The notes under the pieces: generated by a model
Seen by the model: the letters and a program-made list of their open reading frames with translations, nothing else
Databases searched by the model: none
Told to the model about the DNA's origin: nothing
DNA from: Winogradskyella schleiferi
GTDB taxonomy: Bacteria > Bacteroidota > Bacteroidia > Flavobacteriales > Flavobacteriaceae
Assembly (NCBI RefSeq): GCF_013394655.1
Contig: NZ_CP053351.1
Location: forward strand, 2,572,501-2,636,500
Direction of reading: 5' to 3'
Length of the DNA stretch: 64,000 bases
Position numbers and translations under genes: made by a program
Part shown: positions 1 to 8,869 of the stretch, one piece after another
Layout: each line of letters starts with the position of its first letter
Numbering within the stretch: position 1 is the stretch's first letter

Positions 1-1
1 T

Positions 2-703
2 TTTGTCTATAATTTCATAACTAAATGTCTATATAATAAAACAGCATACAAAGCTTACACTAAACTCCTTGACTATAAGAAAACGTTAGAAAACTCAAAG
101 ACCACATTACAAATCACAGATTTTGGCGAAGGCTCTAAAACACTTGACGCTAATGAAAGAAGTATCAGTAAAATGGCCAAAACCTCTAGTAGTTCAAAAA
201 AAGATGCACAACTCTTATTTAGAATTTCAAAATATTTCAACTTTAAAAACAGTTTAGAATTAGGGACTTCTTTAGGTATGGGAACTTACGCCTTGGCATT
301 AGCGAATCCCAATGCTACAATTACAACCCTTGAAGGCTGTTCAAATACTTCTGATTTTGCAAAATCCCAACTTGAAAAACATGGCGTTAAAAATGTTGAA
401 TTTGAAATAGGAAGTTTCAGCGAGAAAATTCCCAGTATAAAAGACGACACCTTCGATTTTATCTTCTTCGATGGTCATCATAATAAACAAGCAACCATTC
501 AATATTTTGAAACTTTATTATCCAAAGCGCACAATGAAACCGTTTTTGTTTTCGATGATATCTATTGGTCCAAAGGCATGACCGAAGCATGGGAACATAT
601 AAAGAACCATAATGCGGTAACCGTAACCGTAGATAGCTTCCATTTAGGCTTTGTTTTTTTCAGAAAAGAACAAAAAAAAGAACATTTTAAAATAAGACTG
701 TAA
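2..703 (+). CDS. SAM-dependent methyltransferase, 5' end outside window
   Basis: The reading frame is open from base 2 with no stop, so the gene begins before the window; the internal ATG at 173 is not the start. The visible part is about 233 residues. A glycine-rich SAM-binding motif (LELGTSLGMGTYALA) is followed by an acidic residue ending the next strand (TTLEGC), and later by DFIFFDGHH and FVFDDIYWSKG, the arrangement of small O-methyltransferase-like class I enzymes. The substrate cannot be told from sequence. The ABC ATPase gene follows 87 bases downstream on the same strand, so cotranscription is possible. Fold assignment is fairly secure; the precise function is unknown. Confidence 0.8.
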   Translation, partial: FVYNFITKCLYNKTAYKAYTKLLDYKKTLENSKTTLQITDFGEGSKTLDANERSISKMAKTSSSSKKDAQLLFRISKYFNFKNSLELGTSLGMGTYALALANPNATITTLEGCSNTSDFAKSQLEKHGVKNVEFEIGSFSEKIPSIKDDTFDFIFFDGHHNKQATIQYFETLLSKAHNETVFVFDDIYWSKGMTEAWEHIKNHNAVTVTVDSFHLGFVFFRKEQKKEHFKIRL

Positions 704-790
704 CAACCTCACAACTTTTACGTCCTATTGTTTCAAGTTATTTAATCCTGTATCTTGCAGGAACATTTCAGCAATCAAGAGACTTTAATT

Positions 791-1480
791 ATGAGCGGCA
801 ACGTCATTGAAATCAGAAATATCATTAGGGACTTTAAATTAGGGCAAGAAATCGTCCATGTTCTAAAAGGCATTGATTTAGACATTAAGCGTGGCGAATA
901 TGTGGCAATTATGGGACCATCTGGTTCTGGAAAATCCACACTAATGAACCTATTAGGGTGTTTAGATACGCCCACGGCTGGCTCTTATAATTTAAACGGA
1001 AATGACGTGAGCCAAATGAGCGATGACGAACTCGCAGACATTAGAAATACAGAGATTGGCTTCGTTTTTCAAACCTTCAATCTATTACCAAGAACCACTG
1101 CTTTAGATAATGTAGCCTTACCTATGGTCTATGCAGGTGCTTCCAAAAAAGAACGTCAAGAAAGAGCGTCTCAGGTTTTAACTGATGTCGGACTAGCAGA
1201 CCGAATGGATCACAAACCCAATCAACTGTCTGGTGGACAAAGACAACGTGTTGCTGTTGGTAGAGCCTTAGTTAACAAACCATCTATCATTCTGGCTGAT
1301 GAGCCAACTGGAAATCTAGATTCTAAAACGGGCCATGAAATCATGCAACTATTCGATGAAATTCATAAATCCGGAAATACAGTAATTATGGTAACGCATG
1401 AAGAAGAAGTCGCGGCTCATGCAAAACGTATTATTCGTTTAAGGGATGGTGTCATTGAGAGTGATACTTTTAATGTATAA
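791..1480 (+). CDS. ABC transporter ATP-binding protein, LolD/MacB type
   Basis: This is a short ATPase subunit of about 229 residues of the LolD/MacB/FtsE group, which powers FtsX-like permeases acting on lipoproteins or exported substrates at the inner membrane. Visible motifs are Walker A (GPSGSGKST), a Q-loop ([11 protein letters not shown]), the signature [15 protein letters not shown], Walker B with catalytic Glu ([12 protein letters not shown]) and the H-loop (VMVTHEEE-like). I start it at the ATG at 791, where homology begins with VIEIRNI; a TTG at 755 would only add a weak leader. No permease is adjacent. A MacB-like permease lies 57 kb away at 58464, but nothing shows the two work together. 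Confidence 0.9.
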   Translation: MSGNVIEIRNIIRDFKLGQEIVHVLKGIDLDIKRGEYVAIMGPSGSGKSTLMNLLGCLDTPTAGSYNLNGNDVSQMSDDELADIRNTEIGFVFQTFNLLPRTTALDNVALPMVYAGASKKERQERASQVLTDVGLADRMDHKPNQLSGGQRQRVAVGRALVNKPSIILADEPTGNLDSKTGHEIMQLFDEIHKSGNTVIMVTHEEEVAAHAKRIIRLRDGVIESDTFNV

Positions 1481-1590
1481 CAAAGTCATCAGATAGCTGG
1501 CTCCAGTTGGCAGTGACACTAAATATACATTCATATTCTTAGAAAGTCATATTCTAAGAATTAGAACATAACAATAGTTTATACTCAAGT

Positions 1591-1761
1591 CCTAAATTTC
1601 GACAACGTCGAAAAACATCAAAATTCAGAAATAATGAACGAAGAAACGTAAGTGCGAAGCGCAGCTTCAAGCATGAAGTTTCGAAAGAGAATGGTGCTTT
1701 AGCAATTTCCTATATTTTGATTGTGATTTTTTGGTTCGTTTTGTTTCAAGACAAAATGAAT
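1591..1761 (+). repeat. Dispersed structured repeat, family 1, diverged copy
   Basis: This copy fills most of the 445-base gap between the ABC ATPase and cobalamin adenosyltransferase genes, which otherwise shows no gene. It starts with a stem TTTCGAC/GTCGAAA (1597-1613) followed by a CAGAAATAATGA block, and ends with GGTTCGTTTTG...CAAAATGAA. The same two ends recur in the arrays near 9.8-11.8 kb and 32.8-34.4 kb and, inverted, near 60.2 kb. The 5' stem here pairs T with A where most copies pair C with G. Confidence 0.7.
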
Positions 1762-1925
1762 AAATAGACAGAAAAGAGATTCACATGTCCTACGCCCATA
1801 TCAATTGGCAAACAAACTTATAATAAAGCACATTTCCTTATTTTTTCTTTGCAACTCTGCATATTTACGTAAAATTTCCCATCTTAAATTCTTAACTTTG
1901 AATACAATTTTTTAAACCTTAAACC

Positions 1926-2501
1926 TTGAAAATATATACAAAAACAGGAGACAAAGGCACAACAGCACTTTTCGGTGGTACTCGCGTTCCTAAACACCAC
2001 ATAAGAATAGAAAGCTATGGCACCATTGACGAGCTAAACTCGCACATTGGACTCATAAGGGATCAAGACATTGATCAACTTTATAAAAACACTTTGATGC
2101 ATATTCAAGATCGACTATTTACAGTTGGAGCAATATTGGCAACCGATCCCGAAAAAGCAACCTTAAAAAATGGGGAGCAACGTTTAAAAATTCCTAAGAT
2201 ATCCAATGAAGACATTAAAAAACTGGAAAAAGAAATGGATCTCATGGAAGACAGTCTACCTCAGATGACCCACTTTGTTTTACCTGGAGGGCACCAAACC
2301 GTGTCATTCTGTCACATAGCACGTACGGTTTGTCGTAGAGCGGAACGTTTGGCGTCTCATCTTAATGATTTAGAACCGTTTCAGCCCGAAACCCTAATGT
2401 ATATCAATAGACTATCTGACTACCTTTTTGTATTGGCACGGAAGTTGTCACATGATTTGCAGGCTGAAGAGATAAAGTGGATTCCTGAAAAGAATTCTTA
2501 G
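1926..2501 (+). CDS. ATP:cob(I)alamin adenosyltransferase, PduO type
   Basis: This 191-residue enzyme transfers the adenosyl group of ATP to cob(I)alamin to make adenosylcobalamin. The family signature is clear: an N-terminal KIYTKTGDKGTTALFGG loop that binds ATP, GTIDELNSHIG, and the C-terminal block FVLPGG, ARTVCRRAER, and INRLSDYLFVLAR. The start is a TTG at 1926: the preceding in-frame codon but one is a TAA and no ATG lies between, and starting here gives exactly the conserved N-terminus. It lies between the ABC ATPase gene and the DUF2795-like/secA group on the same strand. Length matches the family. Confidence 0.95.
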   Translation: MKIYTKTGDKGTTALFGGTRVPKHHIRIESYGTIDELNSHIGLIRDQDIDQLYKNTLMHIQDRLFTVGAILATDPEKATLKNGEQRLKIPKISNEDIKKLEKEMDLMEDSLPQMTHFVLPGGHQTVSFCHIARTVCRRAERLASHLNDLEPFQPETLMYINRLSDYLFVLARKLSHDLQAEEIKWIPEKNS

Positions 2502-2691
2502 ATCAAAAGCCTTTTAGATGGCGAATAATGCAATATGCCTTCTATATATGTTGAAAATTACACGTTCTTTTTATTAATGAATAAACATTTATAAGTGAAA
2601 TTTGAAGGATTCAAAACACATAACTATAAATGTTCAGCAAGACCGATAAATTAATTTATTTAAGTCATGAGCTAATTAATTTAATTTTTTC

Positions 2692-2721
2692 TTGAATTGT
2701 TCAACTAAAAAATTATTTTTG
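2692..2721 (+). promoter_or_regulatory. Bacteroidetes-type promoter for the DUF2795-like gene
   Basis: A TTG at 2692-2694 and TATTTTTG at 2714-2721 are separated by 19 bases. This matches the flavobacterial -33 TTG and -7 TAnnTTTG consensus. The start codon at 2747 is about 25 bases beyond the -7 box. Confidence 0.7.
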
Positions 2722-2746
2722 CAAAAATTAAATTACACACACAATT

Positions 2747-2968
2747 ATGTATTGGACATTAGAATTAGCATCTTATTTAAGTGATGCACCTTGGCCGGCA
2801 ACAAAAGACGAACTCATTGACTACGCTATTAGAACAGGAGCTCCTCTAGAAGTTGTTGAAAATTTACAAGCAATAGAAGATGAAGGAGATTCTTACGATT
2901 CTATAGAAGAAATTTGGCCAGACTATCCAACTGACGAAGATTACCTCTGGAATGAGGATGAATACTAA
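2747..2968 (+). CDS. Small acidic DUF2795-like protein
   Basis: This is a 73-residue, strongly acidic protein with the features of the short DUF2795 family common in Bacteroidetes: an N-terminal WTLELASYLSDAPWPATKDELIDYA segment (a helix followed by the W-P-A-T turn), then a helix ending in an acidic run (EEIWPDYPTDEDYLW). No enzyme motif is visible and its function is unknown. It has its own promoter at 2692-2721 and its own terminator at 2985-3025, so it is probably a single-gene transcript just upstream of secA. The family name is recalled from similarity and was not searched. Confidence 0.85.
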   Translation: MYWTLELASYLSDAPWPATKDELIDYAIRTGAPLEVVENLQAIEDEGDSYDSIEEIWPDYPTDEDYLWNEDEY

Positions 2969-2984
2969 CATATAAAATTATCAC

Positions 2985-3025
2985 AAAAAAGTCTCTTGCG
3001 TTATCATAACTGGGAGACTTTTTTT
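2985..3025 (+). terminator. Rho-independent terminator after the DUF2795-like gene
   Basis: AAAAAAGTCTC at 2985-2995 can pair with GAGACTTTTTTT at 3014-3025 across an 18-base loop. The stem ends in a T run on the plus strand, as expected for a gene ending at 2968. Confidence 0.7.
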
Positions 3026-3217
3026 ATTTTCAGATGGTTTTTTTATCTGAAATAAAAGATACTTTCATACTGATCACAGTCGAAATGCTACACTACCATC
3101 AAGTACAATTGCGCTTCGTCTACGCTCAGCATGACAAACATGAAAATGTTATACAAACAACTAACTGAAATAACAACTAAGGATTGAAACCATTCAATCC
3201 CTTTCAAAATATATAAT

Positions 3218-6200
3218 ATGACCTTTTTAGACAAAGTACTTAAAGTTTTTGTTGGAGATAAATCCAAACAAGACGTAAGTGCCATTAAGCCCATTGTTGA
3301 AAAAATAAAGACCTTTGAAAAAGCGCTAGAAGCCTTATCACATGATGAACTTAGGGCAAAGACAATCGAATTCAAAACTATAATAGCAGAAGCAAGGCAA
3401 CCGCTAAACACCAAAAAAGAAGAACTTTTAGAAAAAGCTAAAGTCACGGAAGATATTGACGAACGTGAAGATATCTATCTCGAAGTCGATAAAATTGATG
3501 ATGAAATCTATGACGTCACCGAGGGTGTTTTAAACGATATACTTCCTGAGGCCTTTGCCGTTGTAAAAGAAACCGCTAAGCGATTTGTGCACAATACAGA
3601 AATTCCTGTAACGGCAAATGCTTTTGATCGTGAAATTTCTGGAGAAAATGATTATGTAACCTTAGAAGGTGATCAAGCGATTTGGTCGAACTCTTGGGAT
3701 GCAGCCGGAAAACCGATTACTTGGGACATGATTCACTACGATGTGCAGTTAATTGGTGGTGTGGCTATGCACCAAGGAAAAATTGCAGAAATGCAAACTG
3801 GTGAAGGTAAAACTTTGGTCGCAACGCTTCCAGTATATTTAAATGCATTGGCGGAAAAAGGGGTTCACTTGGTAACGGTTAACGATTACTTAGCAAAACG
3901 AGATAGCGCTTGGATGGCGCCTATATTCCAGTTTCATGGTATGAGTATCGATTGTATTGATTACCACACGCCAAATTCTGATGCACGTCGCAAAGCCTAT
4001 AACGCTGACATTACTTACGGAACAAATAACGAATTTGGCTTTGATTATCTACGTGATAACATGGCGCATTCGCCAGACGATTTAGTACAACGTCCACACC
4101 ATTATGCTATTGTTGATGAGGTCGATTCGGTATTGGTTGATGATGCACGTACACCTTTAATTATTTCTGGTCCTGTGCCAAAAGGAGATGAACACGAATT
4201 TGATGCCTTAAAACCAAAAGTTCAGCAAATTGAAGACGTCCAACGTAAATATTTAGTCGGTGTTTTGGCAGAAGCTAAAAAACTGATTGCAGCTGGTGAC
4301 ACTAAAGAAGGTGGTTTCCAGTTATTAAGAGCTTACAGAGGTATTCCTAAAAACAAAGCCTTAATTAAGTATTTAAGTGAGGAAGGCGTTAAGCAATTGC
4401 TTCAAAAAACTGAGAATCATTACATGCAAGACAATAATAGGGAAATGCCTTTAGTAGATGCAGAACTCTATTATGTGATTGATGAAAAAAATAATCAAGT
4501 TGAATTAACCGATAAAGGTGTCGAATTTCTTTCGGGTGAAGATGATCCAGATTTCTTCGTTATGCCAGAAATGGGAACTGAAATCGCTAAGATTGAAAAC
4601 AAAGGCTTATCGTCTGAAGAAGAGGCGAACCTTAAAGAAGATTTATTTAGGGATTTTGGTGTTAAGTCGGAACGTATTCATACACTGAACCAATTATTAA
4701 AAGCTTACGCTCTTTTCGAAAAAGATAACCAGTATGTGGTTATGGAGAATAAAGTGATGATTGTCGATGAACAAACGGGTCGTATTATGGATGGTCGTCG
4801 ATATTCTGATGGTTTACATCAAGCGATTGAGGCTAAAGAAAATGTAAAGATTGAAGCAGCAACACAAACATTCGCCACAGTAACACTTCAAAATTATTTC
4901 AGAATGTATCGTAAATTGTCTGGTATGACAGGTACTGCGGTTACTGAAGCTGGTGAACTTTGGGAAATCTATAAATTGGATGTGGTTGAAATACCTACCA
5001 ACAAACCAATCGCTAGAGATGATAGAGACGATTTAGTGTATAAAACAAAGCGTGAAAAATACAATGCGGTTATCGATGAAGTGACAGAGTTGTCACGAGC
5101 AGGAAGACCAGTGCTTATTGGTACAACCAACGTTGAGATTTCAGAGCTTTTAGGTAAAATGTTGAGTATTCGTAAAATAGACCATAACGTCTTAAATGCG
5201 AAACAACATAAAAAAGAAGCTGAAATAGTAGCACAAGCTGGTAATGCTGGCCAAGTGACTATTGCCACAAACATGGCTGGTCGTGGTACAGATATAAAGC
5301 TGAGTGACGAAGTAAAAGCCGCAGGTGGTTTGGCCATTGTTGGTACAGAGCGTCACGATTCGCGTCGTGTCGATAGACAGTTGCGTGGTAGAGCTGGTCG
5401 TCAAGGAGATCCAGGAAGTTCACAGTTCTATGTGTCTTTGGAAGATAACCTAATGCGTTTGTTTGGTTCTGAACGTATCGCTAAGATGATGGACAGAATG
5501 GGATTGAAGGAAGGTGAAGTCATCCAACACGGCATGATTTCCAAGTCTATTGAACGTGCGCAGAAAAAGGTAGAGGAAAACAACTTTGGTGTTCGTAAGC
5601 GTTTATTGGAATATGATGATGTCATGAATGCCCAGCGTGAAGTAGTTTACAAGCGTCGTCGTAATGCCTTACATGGTGAACGTTTGAGAGTTGATTTAGC
5701 CAACATGATTTACGATACTTCTGAAGGTATTGCACTAAACAACAAAAACGCTAACGATTATAAAAACTTTGAGTTCGAATTGATCCGTTACTTCTCAATG
5801 GAATCACCTCTTTCTGAAGCTGAATTTGGAAAAAAGAGTGCTCAGGAGATTGCTGGCATCATTTATAAAGCCGCCTTTAAGCACTACAGGGAAAAAATGC
5901 AACGCGCAGCGGATTTAGCATTTCCTGTAATTGAAAATGTATATAACACACAGCGCGATAAGTTTAAACGTATCGTCGTACCATTTACAGATGGCGTAAA
6001 AAATCTTCAGGTGGTGACAGACTTGGAAAAAGCCTATGAAACCAAAGGGACGCAGCTGATCAATGATTTTGAAAAGAACATTACATTAGCGATTGTGGAT
6101 GATGCTTGGAAAACGCATTTACGTAAAATGGATGAATTAAAACAATCCGTTCAGCTGGCTGTTCACGAACAGAAAGATCCATTATTAATTTATAAATTCG

Positions 6201-6577
6201 AATCTTTTGAGCTGTTTAAGTTGATGATTGATCAAGTTAATAAAGATGTGATCTCATTCTTATTTAAAGGTGAAATTCCACAAGAAACAGCAAATACCAT
6301 TCAAGAAGCCAGAGCTCGTAAGCAAGAAAAGTTGGAAACGCAGAAAGACGAGATTCCAAATATGGACGAGCGTGCTGCCCAAAACAGACAAGCTGGTGAA
6401 GGTGCCTCGCGTCAACAACAGCAAGTGGTTGAGACCATTGTTAGGGAACAACCAAAAATTGGACGTAACGATCGTGTGACTATTAAACATGTCATGAGCG
6501 GTGAAGCTAAAGAAGTAAAATACAAGCAAGCGATTCCGTTGATAGACAAAGGGGAATGGGTTTTGGTGAATGACTAA
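3218..6577 (+). CDS. secA: Preprotein translocase ATPase SecA
   Basis: SecA is the motor ATPase that pushes unfolded preproteins through SecYEG. At 1119 residues it is much longer than the roughly 900-residue E. coli protein, because of an extra block between the DEAD motif region and the segment beginning LFRDFGVKSERIHTLNQLL. That extension is known in Bacteroidetes SecA. Walker A (MQTGEGKTLVATLP), the DEVDSVLVDDARTPLIISGP block, MVDEQTGR-like and MAGRGTDIKL motifs, and RQLRGRAGRQGDPG are all present. The C-terminus ends in GEWVLVND and lacks the Cys-rich zinc-binding tail. A strong terminator follows at 6617-6650, so it is probably transcribed alone. Confidence 0.98.
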   Translation: MTFLDKVLKVFVGDKSKQDVSAIKPIVEKIKTFEKALEALSHDELRAKTIEFKTIIAEARQPLNTKKEELLEKAKVTEDIDEREDIYLEVDKIDDEIYDVTEGVLNDILPEAFAVVKETAKRFVHNTEIPVTANAFDREISGENDYVTLEGDQAIWSNSWDAAGKPITWDMIHYDVQLIGGVAMHQGKIAEMQTGEGKTLVATLPVYLNALAEKGVHLVTVNDYLAKRDSAWMAPIFQFHGMSIDCIDYHTPNSDARRKAYNADITYGTNNEFGFDYLRDNMAHSPDDLVQRPHHYAIVDEVDSVLVDDARTPLIISGPVPKGDEHEFDALKPKVQQIEDVQRKYLVGVLAEAKKLIAAGDTKEGGFQLLRAYRGIPKNKALIKYLSEEGVKQLLQKTENHYMQDNNREMPLVDAELYYVIDEKNNQVELTDKGVEFLSGEDDPDFFVMPEMGTEIAKIENKGLSSEEEANLKEDLFRDFGVKSERIHTLNQLLKAYALFEKDNQYVVMENKVMIVDEQTGRIMDGRRYSDGLHQAIEAKENVKIEAATQTFATVTLQNYFRMYRKLSGMTGTAVTEAGELWEIYKLDVVEIPTNKPIARDDRDDLVYKTKREKYNAVIDEVTELSRAGRPVLIGTTNVEISELLGKMLSIRKIDHNVLNAKQHKKEAEIVAQAGNAGQVTIATNMAGRGTDIKLSDEVKAAGGLAIVGTERHDSRRVDRQLRGRAGRQGDPGSSQFYVSLEDNLMRLFGSERIAKMMDRMGLKEGEVIQHGMISKSIERAQKKVEENNFGVRKRLLEYDDVMNAQREVVYKRRRNALHGERLRVDLANMIYDTSEGIALNNKNANDYKNFEFELIRYFSMESPLSEAEFGKKSAQEIAGIIYKAAFKHYREKMQRAADLAFPVIENVYNTQRDKFKRIVVPFTDGVKNLQVVTDLEKAYETKGTQLINDFEKNITLAIVDDAWKTHLRKMDELKQSVQLAVHEQKDPLLIYKFESFELFKLMIDQVNKDVISFLFKGEIPQETANTIQEARARKQEKLETQKDEIPNMDERAAQNRQAGEGASRQQQQVVETIVREQPKIGRNDRVTIKHVMSGEAKEVKYKQAIPLIDKGEWVLVND

Positions 6578-6581
6578 CCCA

Positions 6582-6650
6582 ATTCCTGCGAAGGCAGGAA
6601 TCCTGTGATAGAACCTAAAAATCCTGATGCAACCCATCAGGATTTTTTTT
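6582..6650 (+). terminator. secA terminator with an adjacent repeat hairpin
   Basis: ATTCCTGC-GAAG-GCAGGAAT (6582-6601) forms a perfect small hairpin, and an almost identical one recurs just upstream of hisS at about 58254-58270. It is followed by a stronger terminator, AAATCCTGATG/CATCAGGATTT with a T8 tract ending at 6650. Confidence 0.8.
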
Positions 6651-6704
6651 ATGATGACATTTTAAGCTCACTGCGATTATAAGATAGAACCAAAACTTAT
6701 AATC

Positions 6705-7313
6705 ATGAAAAATCAAGCATTAAGCATTACATTCTTCCTTTTTACATTAGTTACAATCACCGCACAAGACATCAATTTTGGAGCCAAAGCCGGAGTTAAC
6801 ATTGCCAGTATTAAATTTGAAGACAAGGACTATAGCACTTCACCTCGTATTGGTGCCCATGTTGGCGGATTTGTCAATTACGAAATCAATGAAAAACTAA
6901 GCGGACAATTGGAAGTCTTTTACAGTATGGGTGGAAATAAATGGGATTATGATAATGGTGACACTACAGGAAAGGTAAAAACCAGTATGATTAGCATCCC
7001 TTTATTGGCACAATATGAAGTTATAGAGCACCTATCTGCAGAAGCCGGAATACAATACAATTTTTTACTCTCCGTTAAGCAAAAAATTGATGATGTGGAC
7101 GATAGTTTTGAGGACCTAAGTAAATACTATAAAACGGGTTCTTTTGGTTTTGCTTTAGGTGCTTTATACCAATTAGACATGTTGGTTCCAGGTTTGGCTG
7201 CGGGTTTAAGGTACACTAGGGATCTTACCAAACTGAACAATAGCGACGTCGATGCAGGCAAGATAAAACAAGGTATCCTTCAAATTAACTTTGTATATAC
7301 GTTGTCAAATTAA
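6705..7313 (+). CDS. Outer-membrane beta-barrel protein, PorT-like family
   Basis: A 202-residue exported protein. Residues 1-20 form a signal peptide with a hydrophobic core ending in TAQ. The mature part has alternating strands typical of small eight-stranded Bacteroidetes barrels: FGAKAGVNIASIKF near the start, GAHVGGFVNYEI, LSGQLEVFYSMGG, SAEAGIQYNFLL, GALYQL, AAGLRYTRDLTKL, and a final strand ILQINFVYTL ending near an aromatic residue. Members of this outer-membrane beta-barrel group often have no assigned role. It stands alone between the secA terminator and a repeat block. The fold call is good; the function is unknown. Confidence 0.8.
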   Translation: MKNQALSITFFLFTLVTITAQDINFGAKAGVNIASIKFEDKDYSTSPRIGAHVGGFVNYEINEKLSGQLEVFYSMGGNKWDYDNGDTTGKVKTSMISIPLLAQYEVIEHLSAEAGIQYNFLLSVKQKIDDVDDSFEDLSKYYKTGSFGFALGALYQLDMLVPGLAAGLRYTRDLTKLNNSDVDAGKIKQGILQINFVYTLSN

Positions 7314-7388
7314 GATAATCTTTACATGAATGCATAGCGTCACGTCATAAAACAACCCATATTGCAATAACATTGAAGTAGTAAAATT

Positions 7389-7505
7389 CGTCACTTCGAG
7401 TAACATTCCTTTTTTGGAATTTTGTATCGAGAAGAGTTGGATTAAATTGGTTCTCGATACAATCTGCTCATACCTCACAAATCACTCAAACTGACGGTAA
7501 GGGTT
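7389..7505. repeat. Palindromic repeat family 2, copy left of the GIY-YIG gene
   Basis: The block begins CGTCACTTCGAGT, has a stem ATTCC-T6-GGAAT (7405-7420) and an outer dyad TTGTATCGAGAA (7422-7433) with TTCTCGATACAA (7451-7462), and ends ATCACTCAAACTGACGG. Its last part, from GGTTCTCGATA to GACGGTAAGGGTTA, is repeated directly at 7829-7905 on the other side of the nuclease gene. Confidence 0.75.
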
Positions 7506-7506
7506 A

Positions 7507-7797
7507 TTAGTGAAATCTCTTTTTAGCCAAATTCGGTAATTTATCAAAATCTCCATTAATTAAAGCTTCCTTTTTTGCCCTAGACCATTTTTTTATCTGT
7601 TTCTCGCTTTTAATAGCTAAATTTATATCTGTAAACTCCGCATAAAAAACCAATTCCAATGGTCGTCTTTTATAGGTATAACTATCCTTATATGTTCCTA
7701 TTTGGTGTTCTGAAAATCTTTTGGCTAAGCGAGATGTCACACCAGTATAATAAGAATCGTCCGAACATTTTAAGATATATACATAAGATGGTTTCAT
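7507..7797 (-). CDS. GIY-YIG nuclease family protein
   Basis: This is a single-domain GIY-YIG protein of 96 residues. The first strand carries YVYILKCSDDSYYTGVT, where the usual GIY and YIG triads appear as VYI and YTG, followed by the helix with RLAKRFSEHQIG and the Y-rich segment PLELVFYAEF. A glutamate-lysine helix (AIKSEKQIKKWSRAKKEALI) provides the metal-binding Glu region. These small proteins occur in Bacteroidetes and other bacteria without assigned roles. Both gene ends abut copies of a palindromic repeat (left copy ends 2 bases away; right copy begins 25 bases away), which suggests nuclease and repeat may form one unit. Confidence 0.88.
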   Translation of the reverse strand: MKPSYVYILKCSDDSYYTGVTSRLAKRFSEHQIGTYKDSYTYKRRPLELVFYAEFTDINLAIKSEKQIKKWSRAKKEALINGDFDKLPNLAKKRFH

Positions 7798-7821
7798 GGT
7801 ATAAAGATATAAAGTTCCTTA

Positions 7822-7974
7822 TTTAATTGGTTCTCAATAGTTCTACTGAACGCAGTCGAAGTACAGCGTTCGTACCTCAAAGATCACTCGAACTGACGGT
7901 AAAGGTTACACTGGAAAACCATCGTCACTTCGAGTGAAATTTTCGTTTTTTAGAAAATTTTGTATCGAGAAGCT
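7822..7974. repeat. Palindromic repeat family 2, copy right of the GIY-YIG gene
   Basis: This copy contains TTAATTGGTTCTCAATAG, a direct match to the last part of the left copy, then ATCACTCGAACTGACGG, an A-rich joint, and TCGTCACTTCGAGTGAA with a stem AAATTTTC/GAAAATTT (7937-7960) followed by TTGTATCGAGAAGC. The hairpin stem differs in sequence from the left copy but still pairs. Confidence 0.75.
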
Positions 7975-8057
7975 ATTTAAACTAAATATCCATAGTACCT
8001 CTCATGGAATAACGCCTGAATTTTAGTAACTTTAAAACTCACAAAAGCGCATCACCC

Positions 8058-8786
8058 ATGACATCAAAGATTCACAAACTCCGTAAAAATAATAATAGCA
8101 AGGTGAGTAAACATCTCATCACAGCGTTCATTTTTACAGGACTATTATTATCATGCAACTCAACCGACAATACTAAAACAACGGTAGAAGCATCCTCTGA
8201 AATAGAAATTACAGAAAAAAGCACTACAACGGATAAGTCTAAAAATTTAAAACCAATTGATTCTGACGAAGCTTTAATCGCCACCGCATTAATGGCTGCT
8301 CCTGAAGCCAGCAGATCGGGATGCAAAGTGATTGGACATAATATGGCTGGCGAATTTGTAACGCTAAAAGAAGGCAGCAACGAATTTATCGTACTGGCGG
8401 ACGATCCTAAAAAAGATGGCTTTAGCGCAGCATGTTACCATAAAGACCTTGAACCGTTTATGGCAAGAGGACGAGCCTTAAAAGCCGAAGGCAAAAAACA
8501 CCAAGAGATATTTGATATCCGTGAAGAAGAAGTTAAATCGGGTCAACTTAAAATGCCTACAGGAGCAACCTTACACGTCTATTCTGGACCAAATACCCAA
8601 TACGATCCTAATACTTCAAAAGTCGATGGCGCACAACGTCGTTATGTGGTGTATTTGCCATTTGCTACGGCTGAAGCCACAGGTCTACCAGAAGCTCCAG
8701 TAGCATCCAACCATCCTTGGATTATGAATCCTGGAACCCATAGAGCACATATTATGATTTCGCCTTTGCCTGAGGGTGAAGATTAG
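8058..8786 (+). CDS. Predicted lipoprotein of unknown function
   Basis: This 242-residue protein has a lysine-rich N-terminus, a hydrophobic stretch (LITAFIFTGLLL) and a lipobox-like LLLSC, so the Cys near residue 33 is probably lipidated. A Thr/Ser/Glu-rich linker follows. The C-terminal two thirds is a single soluble domain with VIGHNMAGEFVTLKEG, EFIVLADDP, AACYHKDLEPFMARG, LHVYSGP and a closing HRAHIMISP. I do not recognise a family. The motif pattern hints at a ligand-binding or periplasmic domain, but this is only an impression. Family 2 repeat copies lie on both sides, so it is in an accessory neighbourhood. Confidence 0.8.
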   Translation: MTSKIHKLRKNNNSKVSKHLITAFIFTGLLLSCNSTDNTKTTVEASSEIEITEKSTTTDKSKNLKPIDSDEALIATALMAAPEASRSGCKVIGHNMAGEFVTLKEGSNEFIVLADDPKKDGFSAACYHKDLEPFMARGRALKAEGKKHQEIFDIREEEVKSGQLKMPTGATLHVYSGPNTQYDPNTSKVDGAQRRYVVYLPFATAEATGLPEAPVASNHPWIMNPGTHRAHIMISPLPEGED

Positions 8787-8808
8787 GAATTTAAGTAATA
8801 ACTTCTAT

Positions 8809-8855
8809 ATCAGTTCGAATGAAATTCTTTTTTTTAGAATTTTGAACCGATAAGC
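8809..8855. repeat. Palindromic repeat family 2, short remnant
   Basis: ATCAGTTCGAATGAAATTC, T-run, AGAATTTTGAACCGATAAGC aligns with the second half of the copy at 7921-7974. The small stem is AAATTCT/AGAATTT (8822-8842), a third sequence version of the same hairpin. Confidence 0.6.
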
Positions 8856-8869
8856 TTACTTGTCTTTTG

